A DNA stretch of 64,000 nt from Phragmites australis (GCF_958298935.1 NC_084939.1:3983501-4047500), one strand, 5' to 3'. Counted from the stretch's first letter, positions 23,087 to 35,580 are shown. Program-made: numbers and translations. Notes: generated by a model from the letters alone, not told the origin.

Positions 23087-24030
23087 AAACTTCGGAATTG
23101 CTAAATATCGTTCGAATGATTTTTGGGGCTGAAATAATGTGAATTTCGTACCGTGAGATGCGCTTGAAGATTCGTGGTCTGACCTTTTTCTCCAGGGAGG
23201 TCTGCAACTCCGGCTATCTCGGTTTAGGTAAGGGTCAGGGGTCAGGATTTTTGGGGATTTGGTGGCCGCTGCTGTGGAAGTTGTTAGAATTTGGCTTATT
23301 AAGAGATCTAATTTTGAAAATTCCAAAGCTATTTCTCTTTCTATTTGTGTCAGCCATAAGTGACAATTAATGAGGTTAATTGTTTTTTTTATTTCAGTGG
23401 TCTCTAGTGCTGTTTGTAGCTGTTTATTAAGTGGTTACTAGTGATGTTTATGGCTGTTTATTGAGGATAATTACAGCCATTACTAGTAAGGTACCGCTGC
23501 CTATATAAGTCCTGGAGATGTCCTGGCACGTAGAGTTTTTTGTGAGGCAACAAGGCAGCGAGCAAATCAATCCTATTCATCTTTCTCTCATCAAAATTTG
23601 CTATGTTTTTTGTTGAGCTACTGAACCTCGCCGACCCTCTCCTTGGTGTGCACCGAGGTTGAGGGTGAGTGGTATCTCCGAACCGTTGCTGTCGTGAAGC
23701 CTGTATGAGGTGTGGCAATAAGGTTTCTGGACAGCGTAACTGCACGACCGCTCGTGCACTGCCACTTCGACTTGACTTTGACTACACCTAAGGAGTTGCT
23801 TCCTCGACATCGATCAGATCACCCTTGTGGAAGCTCGACTTCATCAACCCAACAACTTCCTCTTCGGTCTGCATGACTACAAGTCATCACTGTATCTAGT
23901 CATTTTATTCATCAATCTTGACTGTGAGTTCATGTCATTCTTATCGATTATGTGTTATAGTATGCTGCTAGCGGTAGATCACTTTGTATTAGTAAACAAC
24001 TATGAATTATGCCTCCGAGTAGAATATGAT
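23087..24030. mobile_element. Copy-2-specific insertion, retroelement-like
   Basis: Absent from copy 1, where GAGGATTAA runs straight into TTTCATACTAGAATAATTCG at 7160-7185. The insert has a promoter-like CCTATATAAGTCC (23500 area) and a transcribed-leader look (GAGGCAACAAGGCAGC) but no gag or pol frame. A solo LTR or fragment is possible; TG...CA ends were not secured. Confidence 0.55.
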
Positions 24031-25884
24031 AAAATTAGAATAATTCGTATATTTCCAACAGAAGTCGGATAATCTAGCGATGGCGGAAGGCAACGCGTGG
24101 GATGGCGAGGCAGCGGGGGCACCACCCACCACAGTCACAGAGGATCGCCAATGGGTGAGGTTGACGGCAGAAGCAAAACAGTGAGGGTGTTGGGAAGCGG
24201 GTACGCTACGCTAGCGTAAAACAAAAGTTCTATCATGTTCATCTCGGAAACCATGTGAGTAGGCGATCATGTATCGTTATCACTAGATGCACATTGCAGC
24301 GAAAAAAGAGTTGGAGAAGGCTGGTCTAATGTCGTGCGCATGAGTGTAGAGAAAGTAGTCAATCTCTTTACGAACTGATCGGCTCCTCCTCGCGTCCTTG
24401 TCGCCGATCAGTACAGCAACAACAACAATAGCAGCAGCAACGCCACAACGATATCCACATGTCCAGGGGTGGAACATTGTACGCTGGTGTGCTGGCACCA
24501 TACACCTAGCTAGGGATTCGTGGGGAGGTCACGTGGAGACGGCTAGAGTTTCAGGGTGATGGAATTTGTTTCGCCCACAGCCCCGCGACTTCACTTATAT
24601 AGACCCCACTAATAGACTGCCATATGTTGGAAGTCTATTATAGTTCTAATCCCTCGTATATCATTATCCGCAAGGCGCACACACGGATCCAATCTGAATT
24701 AAAGATTACCTTAGGGTATATCGTCAACAGGAGGCCATGTAGTGGATTGGGACTGGAGTAGATCGATCTGCTTGTGGAAGACAACGACTTGTATAAGGTT
24801 GAGCCAGATGAAGGCAGACGGTTGGATCTACATCCGACGGTCACAAAAATGAATGAATTTGTGGTGAAAAAAATCTTGCGAATGTTAACTAGAAAATCTA
24901 TACAAAGTTAAAAATCTCATAGTCTTACAAACATTTTTGTTCACAAGGGTGTAAAAAACTTCTATATAGAAAGTGTAACAAGAAGCTGGACTTGCAATTT
25001 TGGTACTACACTGCAAAAAAAAACGTCTATAAGGACTGGTGATGGTCTAAGAGGGAGAGTGAATTACGGTTTCTAAAATTAATTAGCTTAAATCAATAAG
25101 ATAAACCTAAATCAATAAGGCACTCCATCGTAATAAGTTTCCACCCTAGGTTCCAATCCTACAGCTACACATAGCAATTCTAGAAAAGGTACATGTGAAA
25201 ATTAAATGATGCAATAAATAAGTGTAAAATATAAATGAGTTAGAGAGCGCACACTCAGCATGATGATTTTTTCCCTTGATATCGGTTTTGCCGCTCACCT
25301 CTAATCCACGTTGGAGTCCCTCACAAGTGCCAAGCTCCCTGCTCGGCTACTCTAATGATTCTAGCCGTTAGAGCTCCCCTCACGCCGGTGGGTCTCCTAC
25401 TAGGTCTCACCCCTGATTCCCACTGCTCGTCTTCACTATGGTAGTGCTTCACCACTCTGTCACAGGCCACTCCTTCTTATAAGGCTTGCGACCGCTCTAC
25501 AAACTCAATTGGAGGGTCTCACAAGACTATACCGCTATCAAACCGTCTAGGTGCCAGCAAGCACCAAGAGTAATAAGTGTGGATCACTCACTTGATTCAT
25601 TCTATTCTAATTACCTAGCTAGATTCAGACTAGGCCTAAACTAACACTATTCATCCTTAATCTTATGCTAATTGTCTTGATCTTTAATATTATTACCAAA
25701 GTGCCTCAATCTCTCCAATATGTGTCTAAGCTTTCCAACGAGTGAGAGCACCTTCAAATGACAGAGCAATATGGTATAATACATAGGGATAACCTAAAAA
25801 ATTAGCCGTTGAAGGGGAGAAACTAATCGTTGGTCTGTAAAACGGGAGCACCAAGGACAGTCGGTGGGTCACCAGAGGCTTTAA
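24030..25884. repeat. LTR-like non-coding tract (copy 2)
   Basis: Duplicate of 7180-9064 with small indels (for example, loss of ATTTAGATTTATTTAGTG around 25118). No gene. Confidence 0.5.
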
Positions 25885-26466
25885 GGGGTTGTTTGGTTTT
25901 CGCCCCTAGGAAGCCATGCAAAAATTGGGGTCATACTAAAATTTGGCCATGTCAAGTAGTGTTTGGTTTGAGGCTATCCGTCTGTTTTGATGGGCTTAAA
26001 AGCGGCTTTTTCCTGAAAAGAGCCAGAAGCTATCCAAGCGGCTGACTTTTGAACCAGCTTCTGATGGCTTTTGGCTGGCTGAGGAAGCGGTTGTGGCTGA
26101 AATGAACTAAAAGCTGAGAAGCAGGTTGAGATGAGTTTTTCTGGCTTTTGGTGTGCTAAGAAGCTAAAAGTTTATTGTAAAAGCCAACAACTAAAATTCA
26201 ATAGCCACAACCGCTTCCTCAGCTAGCTAGAAGCTCCGAAGCCGCAACCTATCCAAATGAGGCCTAAGTCAAAATTTTGGCTGGCCAAAAATTGAAGCGG
26301 CCATTTTAGATGCTAAAATCTTATCTAGCTTTGCTATAGAAAATATTTAGCCAGCCAATTTTTCAGTACGCGGCTAAATTTTGGCCTTGATCTAAACAAA
26401 AGCTAAATTTTGGAGACGTGATCAAATTTTTACTTGGCTTCTTAGGAGCAAGAACCAAACAGCCCC
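25885..26466. mobile_element. Tourist-type MITE, copy 2 (longer)
   Basis: Same TAA-flanked ends as 9065-9569. It retains ~90 bases (26063-26150) missing from copy 1, so it is closer to the original insertion. Confidence 0.75.
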
Positions 26467-26848
26467 TAAATCCAAAACAACTCAGAAAGTTGCATCAAAT
26501 TATTAGGTGAAGTCACCGGATAGTACGGTAGCATTAATCTTTAAAAAATGGCTCTCAGGACAATTACCACCTTCCTGTCTACTTCATCTGTTTTTCCTTG
26601 GGTGTACACGAGCAATCTACTAGGTAGCAATTGTAGAGGAGATTTCTGGGAAGTTCGTTCTATCACTCGTGTATATTGATGTCATGCCATGCTCTGTTTT
26701 CTTCGTACTTACCCGACAAAAGGCTCATGTGAAAGCAGAACGCTTTCTGCCAAAACTGGCTGTTTATTCCTTCTTCCCAAAGTTGGAACTATAGATGTAC
26801 TGATGACTCCCTCTTTTTTCCCTCATTGGCTATCAACAATACAACTGG

Positions 26849-27033
26849 AAAAAAAAACTCGATCACGGGAAGAAACCCCTTGGCTTCGTCTTAAAGAGGG
26901 GAGTACCGAATCTTAGTTAATTAGAAAACTCGTTGAAACCAATTTTCAAAGAGGTACCCACTTTTTATTAGCACACGAGTTAGGAGTTTAGATAGACGGA
27001 CTCTCAGCTGGAGACTCTATCAACTGAGCTATC
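26849..27033 (-). mobile_element. SINE-like element, copy 2
   Basis: Same box A head and T-tail as copy 1, with T8 rather than T11. Upstream of its head the sequence differs completely from copy 1. Confidence 0.55.
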
Positions 27034-27717
27034 ACTCAATGAGAAAAAATGAATCATCTATACCTGCAGTCTTTTAGTGAAGTTGTTACATGCAAAATCT
27101 AAGAATCGTAGCTTATGAAAATTCTGCACAGAAGATGGGAACTTGCCAGAAACTATTTGAAGAGGCTATTTGTTTTGGTTCCCATGAGAGCCAAAATTAG
27201 ACATACTTAACTTTCGCAACTTTGATCAAATGTGTACATCCTCTGTTCTTGATGATAAGGTAATTTTTTCTTAATTGTGCTTTCAACTTTTGTTTTCTTG
27301 AAGCCATCTTTGACCAAATCTTAAAAAGTTGATGTTATTGTAGTAGTAATTTGTTTTGCATAACTTCTTGCTTAGACAGGAGGTATAATATGGACCGAAT
27401 CTTCTCTTTGACATCCAGTATAGAGGAGAGAAAGAGAGAGCACTTTGAACTGACAAATGGAATAAGAACTGGAACAGAAGAAAAGCAAATCACTGGGTTC
27501 ATTGTGACCGACGAGTACAAAATTACAAATAAATATCATTGCATATATATGTGCTTTAGGGGCTTTACTCGAACATCCATTATTACAACTTCACCCAAAA
27601 CAAGATACACAATATAATATAGATGTTGCTAAATGCCACTTCAGCTGTTCACCTTCCAAGTATTCGTAGAACTTCATTCCAATGGAAGCTACGTCACCAT
27701 TAGTTCTTTTTTACCAC
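27034..27717 (-). pseudogene. LRR relic and 3' flank of RLP-D
   Basis: Minus strand 27070-27165 encodes SGKFPSSVQNFHKLRFLDFA then NNFTKRLQ, a single LRR-type repeat from another RLP, with a stop just before it. The rest (27170-27717) is AT-rich flank with no gene. The relic suggests a further RLP copy once lay between the SINE and RLP-D. Confidence 0.6.
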
Positions 27718-29628
27718 TTAGCGTACGTCTGCCTTTCTAGTAAAGCTTTTCCATGTTACAACCACAAACACATAAATTTTATCATAAAACCTGTCGACTA
27801 GGCGAAAATAAGCAATCCTCCACACTTTCAGGAATAGTAGGGCACAAAACACCACCCATAGACCAACTACATATCCGATGCCAAGTCCAGAGTAAAAGAA
27901 CATTGGCCCAGAATGATGTTCATCTCTCTTTTCATCTCCATGCTCAGATGTATTATTGCTTCCACAATTCCTTTGAAGAGGACGGCCACATAGACCTGTG
28001 TTTCCATCGTACATAGAGGGATTCTCCAAATAGAGAGTGTCAAGTTGACGTCCTGAAGGTATTCTTCCTGTTAGATTATTGTAAGACAAGCTCAAAAAGC
28101 TTAAATATGTCAAATTTGATATGCTTGATGGGATTTCTCCAAAAAGATTGTTGCTGGAGAGGTCAAGTGACTCCAACGATTGCATGGCCCCAATCTTGTC
28201 AGGAACTTCTCCATTCAGTTGATTCCGAGATAAGTTCAGATTTACCAATCCATCAAGAGATGTTATCCCGTCTGGAATTTTACCGGTTAAATGGTTGGAT
28301 GAGAGGTCAATGCTCAGTATCTCCAAAAGACCCGCACCATGGTAATTGAGTTGTTGCCCCTTGGTCTCTATTAATAAATCACCAACTAAAGCCTGGAGCC
28401 TGACAGGAACATTGTAAAAATAATCCAGTATACATATTCTTGTCATAAATGTTAGATTTGATAGATGCGGAGGTATGACACCTGATATCCAATTGGCTGC
28501 AAGATTCAGATGATAAAGATTTGTGAGACTTGTGATGCTGTTTGGAATATGCCCGTAGAACATGTTGTGATTCAGTCTTAAAAACTGCAATGAACTGCAT
28601 CTCCCGATCCACATTGGCATTGTTCCTGAGAATCTATTCCATGATAGATCCAGAAAAGACAGACTCGTGCAGCTTCGTAGAAATGGTGGGAAGTTGCCAG
28701 AGAAGTTATTGTTACTTAATAATAGATATGTCATTCCTGACATATTTAAACATTGGGGAACTTCTCCTTCAAAAAGATTATTGACCAAATCCAAGGCATA
28801 CAAGCTCAATTCACAAATAGATGTTGGTATCTGACCACTGATGTAATTAGAATACAATATAATAGAATCTAGCTTTGGCGCCCCAAAATTTGATGGCAAG
28901 GGTCCTGATAAAGAATTTCTTGAGATATCCAACATGCTGAGGTTTCTTGGCAATGGAGGTATTTGACCGGTTAGGTTGCTTGAACTGAAATGTAGTTCTT
29001 CCAATGACATGATATCCATATTTGTTGGCAAGCCATCACTGATTTGATTATTGGAGATTTCCAAGAATGTGACCTTTGAAAATGTATTACAAAACCAATC
29101 TGGAAGCCTATCTATTATACCTGTGTTTGAGATATCAAGCCGAAGAATATCCACTTGCCATTTAAGCCATGCAGGAAATAGAGGACCGACCTGGCACGAT
29201 GCAAAATATGCTTCTTGTAGTCTAAACGTGGGTAGCCATTTTGAACCCACCACAATCTTCAATTGATTCTTAGATAAGTCTATGTACTCTAAGCTTTGTA
29301 AACCGTCCAAGTGTTCTTCTGTGATCGAACCATCCAAGTCATTGCCTCTTAGATCCAACTTAGTCAAATTAGCTAGCATACCTATTTCAGATGGCACATG
29401 TCCAGTGAGGTGGTTGGCAGAGAGGTCAAGGGTCCTCAAATGTGCAAAATGCCATATAAATGCTGGGAGAGGTCCAGTAATGTTGTTACCACTGAGAACA
29501 AGAGTGACTATACTGGCCAAGTGCCCCATGTTGCTTGGTAGGAACCCTACCAGGTAGTTTGACTGTAGATGCAACTCCTGCAACTTGTTTGATGAACACT
29601 GCGGCAACCTCTCAATCAACTCTGTTAT
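27718..29628 (-). pseudogene. LRR receptor-like protein, C-terminal part (RLP-D)
   Basis: An uninterrupted frame of ~636 codons ending KADVR-stop. It starts mid-protein (ITELIERLPQCSSNKLQELH) with no start codon; the track-style start is TTG. About 20 LRRs (SGNNITGPLPAF, LDLSSNHLTGKIPDGITSL, SLSYNNLTGRIPSG) are followed by the capping GNTGLCGRPL, an acidic linker (EHGDEKRDEHH), a transmembrane helix about residues 570-596 (GLGIGYVVGLWVVFCALLFL) and a short basic tail without a kinase. This is the classic RLP C-terminus. Signal peptide, cap and first LRRs are lost at a copia LTR starting at 29630. The complementary N-terminal half of a close paralogue is at 10133-10948. Confidence 0.92.
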
Positions 29629-29629
29629 A

Positions 29630-30664
29630 TGTCGACGGCGGAATGATCGGGACTAAGCAAGGAGCTTGGTGCCGGACGATCAAGGAGGCAGGACGGAGTC
29701 AAGAGTGATCCTAGCGGTATACGTGGAGGTCAAGCAAGGCATGAGACGAAGGATGAAGATGGCGTATTGACGAAGTCAAGCGAAGGGTATGCCGATGCAA
29801 GTGACAAGGTGGCCCAAGGGATTAGGAGCGGGAGAGACTTGTCGACGGTCAGAATCACAAGATGGAGTACACACATCGACATTAGAGCACTTGCTTAAGG
29901 TGTGAGCAAGTGGCGAGTCACGCTTTGAGAAGCGTGTAAAGGGTTTCGCGGTTTGGTCTCAAAACCGTGGGAGCACTGAAGGAGTACGTGGCACCATCGC
30001 AATGCTTGCGTCGAGGCGGAGTTAAGTCATGAAGGCGCCGCGGCCGTACGATCAATGAAGAAGAGAATGGACCAAAATGTCCTTGGCGGTAGGTAAGAAT
30101 GTACAATAAGAGAGGGGTATTTTGGGAAAAAGCTAGGAAACCTAGGAGTTAAGTTTCCTAGGCCTATAAATAGAGGTGTAGAGCTATGGGAGAAGGTGAA
30201 CCAGCCACTTGAGCCTCTTGTGCTAGTCTTTTGAGAGCTTTGTGTTAGAGTTTTAGAGGAGAAGATGATAAGTGCTTAGCCTATGTAATAGGTGAGAGTT
30301 TTGAGAGTAAAATCTTAGTAATCTGCCTAAAATAAGACTGACCTCTTTGAGTAATGAAGTTTATGTTTTTGCATATGCTTAAATTCCCCTCATTCTAGTT
30401 TCCCTCTATTGGTTTCCTTGCAAGTTTGCAAGTTTTTCGGTTTTTGGTTTTGATTTTTGGGCTGAAATTTCAGCACCTTGTGAGGTCATTCTTCTTGTTG
30501 CTAGAGGTATAAAATTCGCATACATACGCTTATGTGATGTGGTCTTGAATTCTCTTGCCTCTAAACAATCAACTTGAAGAGTTTCGTTGCTCGGTGTTCA
30601 TTTTTTCTTATTTCTTTGCAAGTTGTAATCTTTCGAGTACTAAGACACATGAATTGATCTTAAA
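29630..30664 (+). mobile_element. Partial copia LTR inserted in RLP-D
   Basis: Starts TGTCGACGGCGG, directly at the break in RLP-D. It matches the minus-strand LTR at 560-1490 in opposite orientation (GGAGTCAAGAGTGATCCTAG; CTTTCGAGTACTAAG). The last ~190 bases of the LTR (G-run and ACA end) are missing, replaced at 30665 by a CACAAAACTACAAC repeat. Confidence 0.8.
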
Positions 30665-30905
30665 TAGAAGAGTAAATTTCACAAATCTACAACTATTTGC
30701 ACCTAACTATCACAAAACTACTTCTAAGATCTATTTCACAAAACTACAACTATTTATGCCCTAATAACACAAAACTACAACTTTTTTGCCTTAGTCTCAC
30801 CCGTCAACCACACATTTTAACAAAACTACAATATTTTCAGCTTGTCAACCTCACTCCAGTCCAGCTTCGCGGTGATCGCACAACACAATCGTCACCATGT
30901 ATACT
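30296..30905 (+). repeat. 610-bp direct repeat, copy 1
   Basis: Runs from inside the copia LTR (TTTTGAGAGTAAAATCTTAG) through CACAAAACTACAAC units to CGTCACCATGTATAC. Repeated at 31716-32331. Confidence 0.85.
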
Positions 30906-30935
30906 GTCCGTCGGTTTAGTGCGTAGTGTGTGGCC

Positions 30936-31140
30936 TTAATTTCTACCCCAACTTTGACCGTGCCTACCCCAACTTTGACAGTAATATAATGGACAGGAAA
31001 GTCGTTGTCGATTAAATTTGGTGACTGATATGTTTGTGGAAGACGCCAGTCGTACAGTGGTTGATTGCCTACACCAATTAACTGATCTATACTTTGTTGG
31101 AGGAATTTTATTGCACGTCACCTCACGCTACCGACATGGT
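30936..31140. other. RLP upstream sequence, copy of 11.1-11.3 kb
   Basis: GGACAGGAAAGTCGT...GGAGGAATTTTATTGCACGTC matches RLP-B's upstream DNA. It shows where the lost 5' end of RLP-D once lay. A short phrase (CCCCAACTTTGAC) is tandemly doubled at 30945-30979. Confidence 0.7.
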
Positions 31141-31715
31141 GATATCGCACAATGTATAAATGTACCTGTGCCTGTGCAACTTGCATCTACGCGTGCTTCT
31201 GGTGCATGTTTGGCAGATCTAAATTTTTTAAATGATTTTATGGTTGAAACTGATTTTATAGTGATTATTATAATAAATTTTATGGAAGAAGTGATTTTGT
31301 GGGGGAAGTGAATTAGAGTAAGCTTCATTTTTCAGCTCTAGCATCTAGTTCATTTCAGATAATCACTTTCACAAAATTATTCTGAGAAACCAAGTTAAAA
31401 TGTGCTTTGGTTCATATGTGATGAGTGATTTATAAGCTTAGTGATTTGGTTTGATGATTGCGTGTGCCTGTTTATGTTTGAGACTAATCAAGAGTTGGAG
31501 TTGGAGTTTTTGTCTTGGGTACAGGAATATTGAACTCACCGGAATATCCGGTGTATGGGAATTTGGTTTCACCGAATGATTCGGTGACTGTCAAGCAAGT
31601 TACACCGGAGCATCTTTGCCTGGAGGAAAAACTGGATTGTTCATCGGATAGTCTGGTGTGTGCGATGGAAGAGCACCAGAGCTTTCCCTGCAGAGAAGGA
31701 ATGTTCCGAGGAAAA
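31141..31715. repeat. Retroelement-like remnant
   Basis: CACCGGAATATCCGGTG and TCACCGAATGATTCGGTG palindrome-like phrases are common in grass copia leaders. No conserved protein is recognised in the short frames here. Confidence 0.35.
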
Positions 31716-32331
31716 TTGAGTTTTGAGAGTAAAATCTTAGTAATCTGCCTAAAATAAGGCTGACCTCTTTGAGTAATGAAGTTTATATTTTTGCATATAC
31801 TTGAATTCCGCTCATTCTAGTTTTCCTCTATTGGTTCCCTTGCAAGTTTTTCGGTTTTTGGTTTTGATTTTTGTTTTGATTGGGCTGAAATTTCAGCACC
31901 TTGTGAGGTCATTCTTCTTGTTGCTAGAAATATAAAATTCGTATACATACGCTTATGTGATGTGGTCTTGAATTCTCTTGCCTCTAAACAATCAACTTGG
32001 AGAGTTTCGTTACTCGGTGTTCATTTTTTCTTGTTTCTTCGCAAGTTGTAATCTTTCGAGTACTAAGACACATGAATTGATTTTAAATAGAAGAGTAAAT
32101 TTCACAAACCTATAACTATTTACATCTAACTATCACAAAACTACAACTTCTAAGATCTATTTTACAAAACTACAACTATTTGTACCCTAATAACACAAAA
32201 CTACAACTTTTTTGCCTTAGCCCCACCCGTCAACCACATATTTTAACAAAACTACAATATTTTCAGCTTGTCAACCTCACTCCAGTCCAGCTTCGCGGTG
32301 ATCACACAACACAATCGTCACCATGTATACG
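31716..32331 (+). repeat. 610-bp direct repeat, copy 2
   Basis: Near-identical to 30296-30905, 1.42 kb downstream in the same orientation. Includes the same LTR-internal truncation point followed by AGAAGAGTAAATTTCAC. The LTR truncation therefore preceded this duplication. Confidence 0.85.
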
Positions 32332-32342
32332 TACCTGCCTGT

Positions 32343-32980
32343 ACGTGCAACTTGCATTTGATTTAAACTGCCACAGAGAGGGAGCGAGAGGCATGCAATT
32401 GACTCTCACGGAATCGAAGTACGTAGTTGATTGATCATTGCGTGTGGAAGTTTTCATTCGTTGTCGTCGTCTGGTCGTCCACGTCGATTGTCTACCGTGT
32501 CTGGTAAATCCAGAAATGCAAAACTGCATGTACTTTTACACATACGGTTTATTTTAGCCATCCTTTCCTCCCACTTCCACTTGATGCTCCAGTCTACGCC
32601 TTTACGGTCAAGTCATCGGAAACCTCTTGTCCTACCCATACAGCGTGAAAGCTAGTGATACTGTCTGTCGGTTTGGTGGTGAATATAAGCGGCTCCAGTC
32701 AATGCCTTTACGGTCAAGTCGTCAACCTCCTGTCCTACCCATACAGCGTGAAAGTTAGTGATTATTTCTGTCCCAGTTTAGTGCGTAGTGTGTGGGATGT
32801 TGCCGTTCGGTTTGGTGGTGAATATAAGCGGCTCCAGTCTATGCCTTTACGGTCAAGTCGTCGTCAACCTCCTGTCCTACCCATACAGCGTGAAGGAAAA
32901 GAAACTAGCCACTCCAATTTCTCCTTAATGCTTTGTCTGGCCCATTTCTCACTCTAACCAGTGCATCTGACATCCCCGCA
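32343..32980. repeat. RLP-upstream repeat block with three tandem units
   Basis: Matches 36549-36930. The GCTCCAGTC...ACAGCGTGAA unit starts at 32586, 32692 and 32831 here, but only once (36787) in the other copy. No coding function is seen. Confidence 0.8.
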
Positions 32981-33399
32981 GCACATCTCTCCCCGGAATT
33001 GATATTTTTAGATAAAGGATAAGGTTCCGGCTCATTTATATTGTTATCTGCTCATTTATATTGTCTTAGCTCATAGCTGGAAATTCATGAAAATAAGATA
33101 ACAAGCCACATAAAAGAAATATCATAATCACATAGCCTATTATTATTAAACCGCAATCTATTCTTGGTGAAAATATCCATAGCCACAAGTTCCAATACTT
33201 GGCATGCATGCAGAATGCCTTCCTTCTCCTCCTCCTTTTGCAACAATATTCAAAATCTCAGCCAATACATGTCTAAAAAATACATACATAAAAGAAGTGA
33301 TTGTTTTTTTTGGTCGAAAACAATATCATTATAGCATTTCCTTGTACGATGGAATTTTGCCGTATGTATTCGTAATTTCCTATATACATACACATACAC

Positions 33400-35580
33400 A
33401 TATACATAAAAAAAGAAAAGAAAAAAGAGAGGGATTCAGCAGGTCCTTTTTCCCTTTTCCCAGCCGGGTCGGCCCAGCCCTACCGCGCCTCCTTCCGCTC
33501 GGCCAGGCTGGCCCGGCCGACTCCCCCTCGCCTTATCCCCTCACACGCCCGGTCGCTTCTGCCCTAAGGCGCCCTGCGCCTGTTCTTCTTCTCCCCACGG
33601 CCTCTCTCGCGCACGCAGCCTCTCCTCTGCGCTCGGGTCGCTGCCGCCTCTCTCCCGAGCCGCTCGTCCATCCTTATCATCTCCCTCCTTATCCCTTCCC
33701 CAAACGACTTCGATCCGATTTCTCCGCAGCGGAAACCCCCGCCGTCGGCTATAAAGGCATGAGGGAGGCCAGATCCGAGAAAAAAGAGGGGAGAGAAGAG
33801 TAGAGAGAGACCTTTGCCTTTGTCGTCGCTGTTCTTTTTCGCTAAAGTGCTATGGCTGTTGTCGCCCTTGCTGGTGGGTCTCTGCGGTGATCTATTTCCC
33901 CCCCTCCACATATGTTACAGGTGGCCGGTCGGCGTTCGCGCCACGTCTGTACAGTGAGAAGGTGTGGTGGCCGGCTAGCGTTCGTGCCGTGTCCGTGCAA
34001 ACAGGTGGCCGGCCGGCTTGATTGCCGCGTCTGTGCGTGTGTTGGTCGGTGCCTTCGTCCCCGCGCGATGAGAAGATGGAAGTGGTGATTTGTGCTAGCT
34101 TTTGTGCCGAGGTGTTCGTAATTGAACCCGGTTGTTCTTCGTGTCAGGATGAATCCGGCTGGTGCCTTGTCACCGTGGTCTTGGAGATGGGTTGTGCTTT
34201 GCTCTAGTGGCCGGCTGCTTTCTGTGATCCGGCCGGTGCTTCGTGCCCGTGACCGTGGAGATGGAGAGGTGTTGTTTTGGATGGCTGTTCTTTTGCTTTG
34301 GTGAAATCCGACAGGCCTTGTCGCCATTGCCGTGGAGATGGAGATGTGCTGTATGATTTGGTCGCTTGCTGTTCTTTTGCTTTGTGTTGGAATCCGGCCG
34401 ACCTTGTTGCCGTAGCCGTGGAGATGGTGCCGTGCTGTTTAATTTGGCCGTCGTCTGCTCTTTTGCTTTGTGGTGGGATCCGGCCGGCCTTGTTGCCGCG
34501 GGCGTGGAGATGTGCAGCCGGCTTGTCACACGCCGGGTGGGAGTTGGAGTGCCTCCAATGGCCGGCAGGGTGTCCGAGAGCTTGCGGCGCGTGCATGTGC
34601 TCTTGCTTCACGTTTCTGTGTTCGTGCTTGCCTGTTGATGGCCTCATTGCTTATAGTTGAGAGGCTTGGTCGCCCCTCTGTTGGCTGATGCGTCTGTATG
34701 CTCGACTGTGTTCTGTTGATTAGCCGGCGTGCTCGTAGTTTAGTGTTGCAGTTCATTGCTTTGATATCAATTCGTTCGGCTGATTTGGTACTCCTCCCCT
34801 TTGTCGGCCCAGATGGTTATGCTCTTCAATAGATGTTGTGGTTCATGCCAAATAAGTCTTGCATAGATGGGTTTAGTTTGGTCGGATTGGACATGTTGCT
34901 TCGCGTGGCACATTTGGTCAGTGCTTTATTCATCACAGGCTGTTATTGTCTGTCTTGCCATGGCTCGGATGGTTTAGCTTTTCTATGTTGGTGATGGTTA
35001 AAGCTAGGCATGTATCCTTGATGTCCAGTGATTGAGAAGTATTCTCTATCGCCAATTAGAGATGTGGCTATTTGGGATCGCCCTGCCTTTGTGGTATATT
35101 GGCCTGTGTAGCCTGTTCTGTTGGGCTGATACGTGTTAGCTTGCTTTGTCATTGGAAGTTTGTGTTTTAGGGACGCCTGTTGTCGTGCTTCTTTGTTATA
35201 TGGCGGCATAGGATATGGTGATAGGTCTTTCTATTATTTGATCACTCACTGGTTGCAGCTTGGTTCTGTGGCTTGTTCTCTTGCCCCCTGAGTTGTTGTC
35301 GGTCTCTGTTGCCGATACTGTTTGGTTGTCAGCCTCTTAGTTGTTAAGATGCTGCTAGTGGTGCTGAGGTCTCCTGTTGCTGGGTTGCTGTGGGCGATCT
35401 CTGTTGCCGGAGTACACCCTAGCCATATCTCTGCCTTTGTTTGCATGTTGCTGGCCTCTCTACTGTTTGGCGATGAGTTTGCATGGTCCTGTCCTTTCTG
35501 TCTCCCATACTTCTGTCTCCCATACTTCTGTTATCTGTCTCCCATACCGCATGTGATAATCATCTATTATCACATGTGAT
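33400..35580 (+). repeat. GC-rich TATA-bearing leader, likely LTR
   Basis: CT-rich promoter-like DNA with CGGCTATAAAGGCATG at ~33747-33762, then a long leader. An 84-86-base imperfect tandem unit (TGTTCTTTTGCTTTG...GTGGAGATG) starts at 34284, 34368 and ~34454. CTCCCATACTTCTGT repeats occur at 35500-35545. No gag or pol frame. The short ORFs lack family features, so I do not call genes. Confidence 0.4.

Larger units (their letters stand above)
21369..27033. repeat. Segmental duplication, copy 2
   Basis: Collinear partner of 5537-10137. The left edge is within the intron before the RNF25-like last exon, so here the segment is continuous with its parent gene. Copy 2 is therefore the more ancestral arrangement on the left side. 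The right edge is the SINE-like head. Confidence 0.92.

Noticed and set aside
28379..29557. Plus- and minus-strand ORFs overlapping RLP-D in other frames
   Set aside because: They mirror the LRR coding frame and show no protein features of their own.
33204..33803. 199-codon plus frame
   Set aside because: Runs through CT-rich promoter DNA and across the TATA box. The composition is low-complexity.
34170..34660. Several overlapping ORFs in the repeat leader
   Set aside because: They exist in many frames because the 84-86-base GC-rich repeat lacks stops. No domain is recognised.
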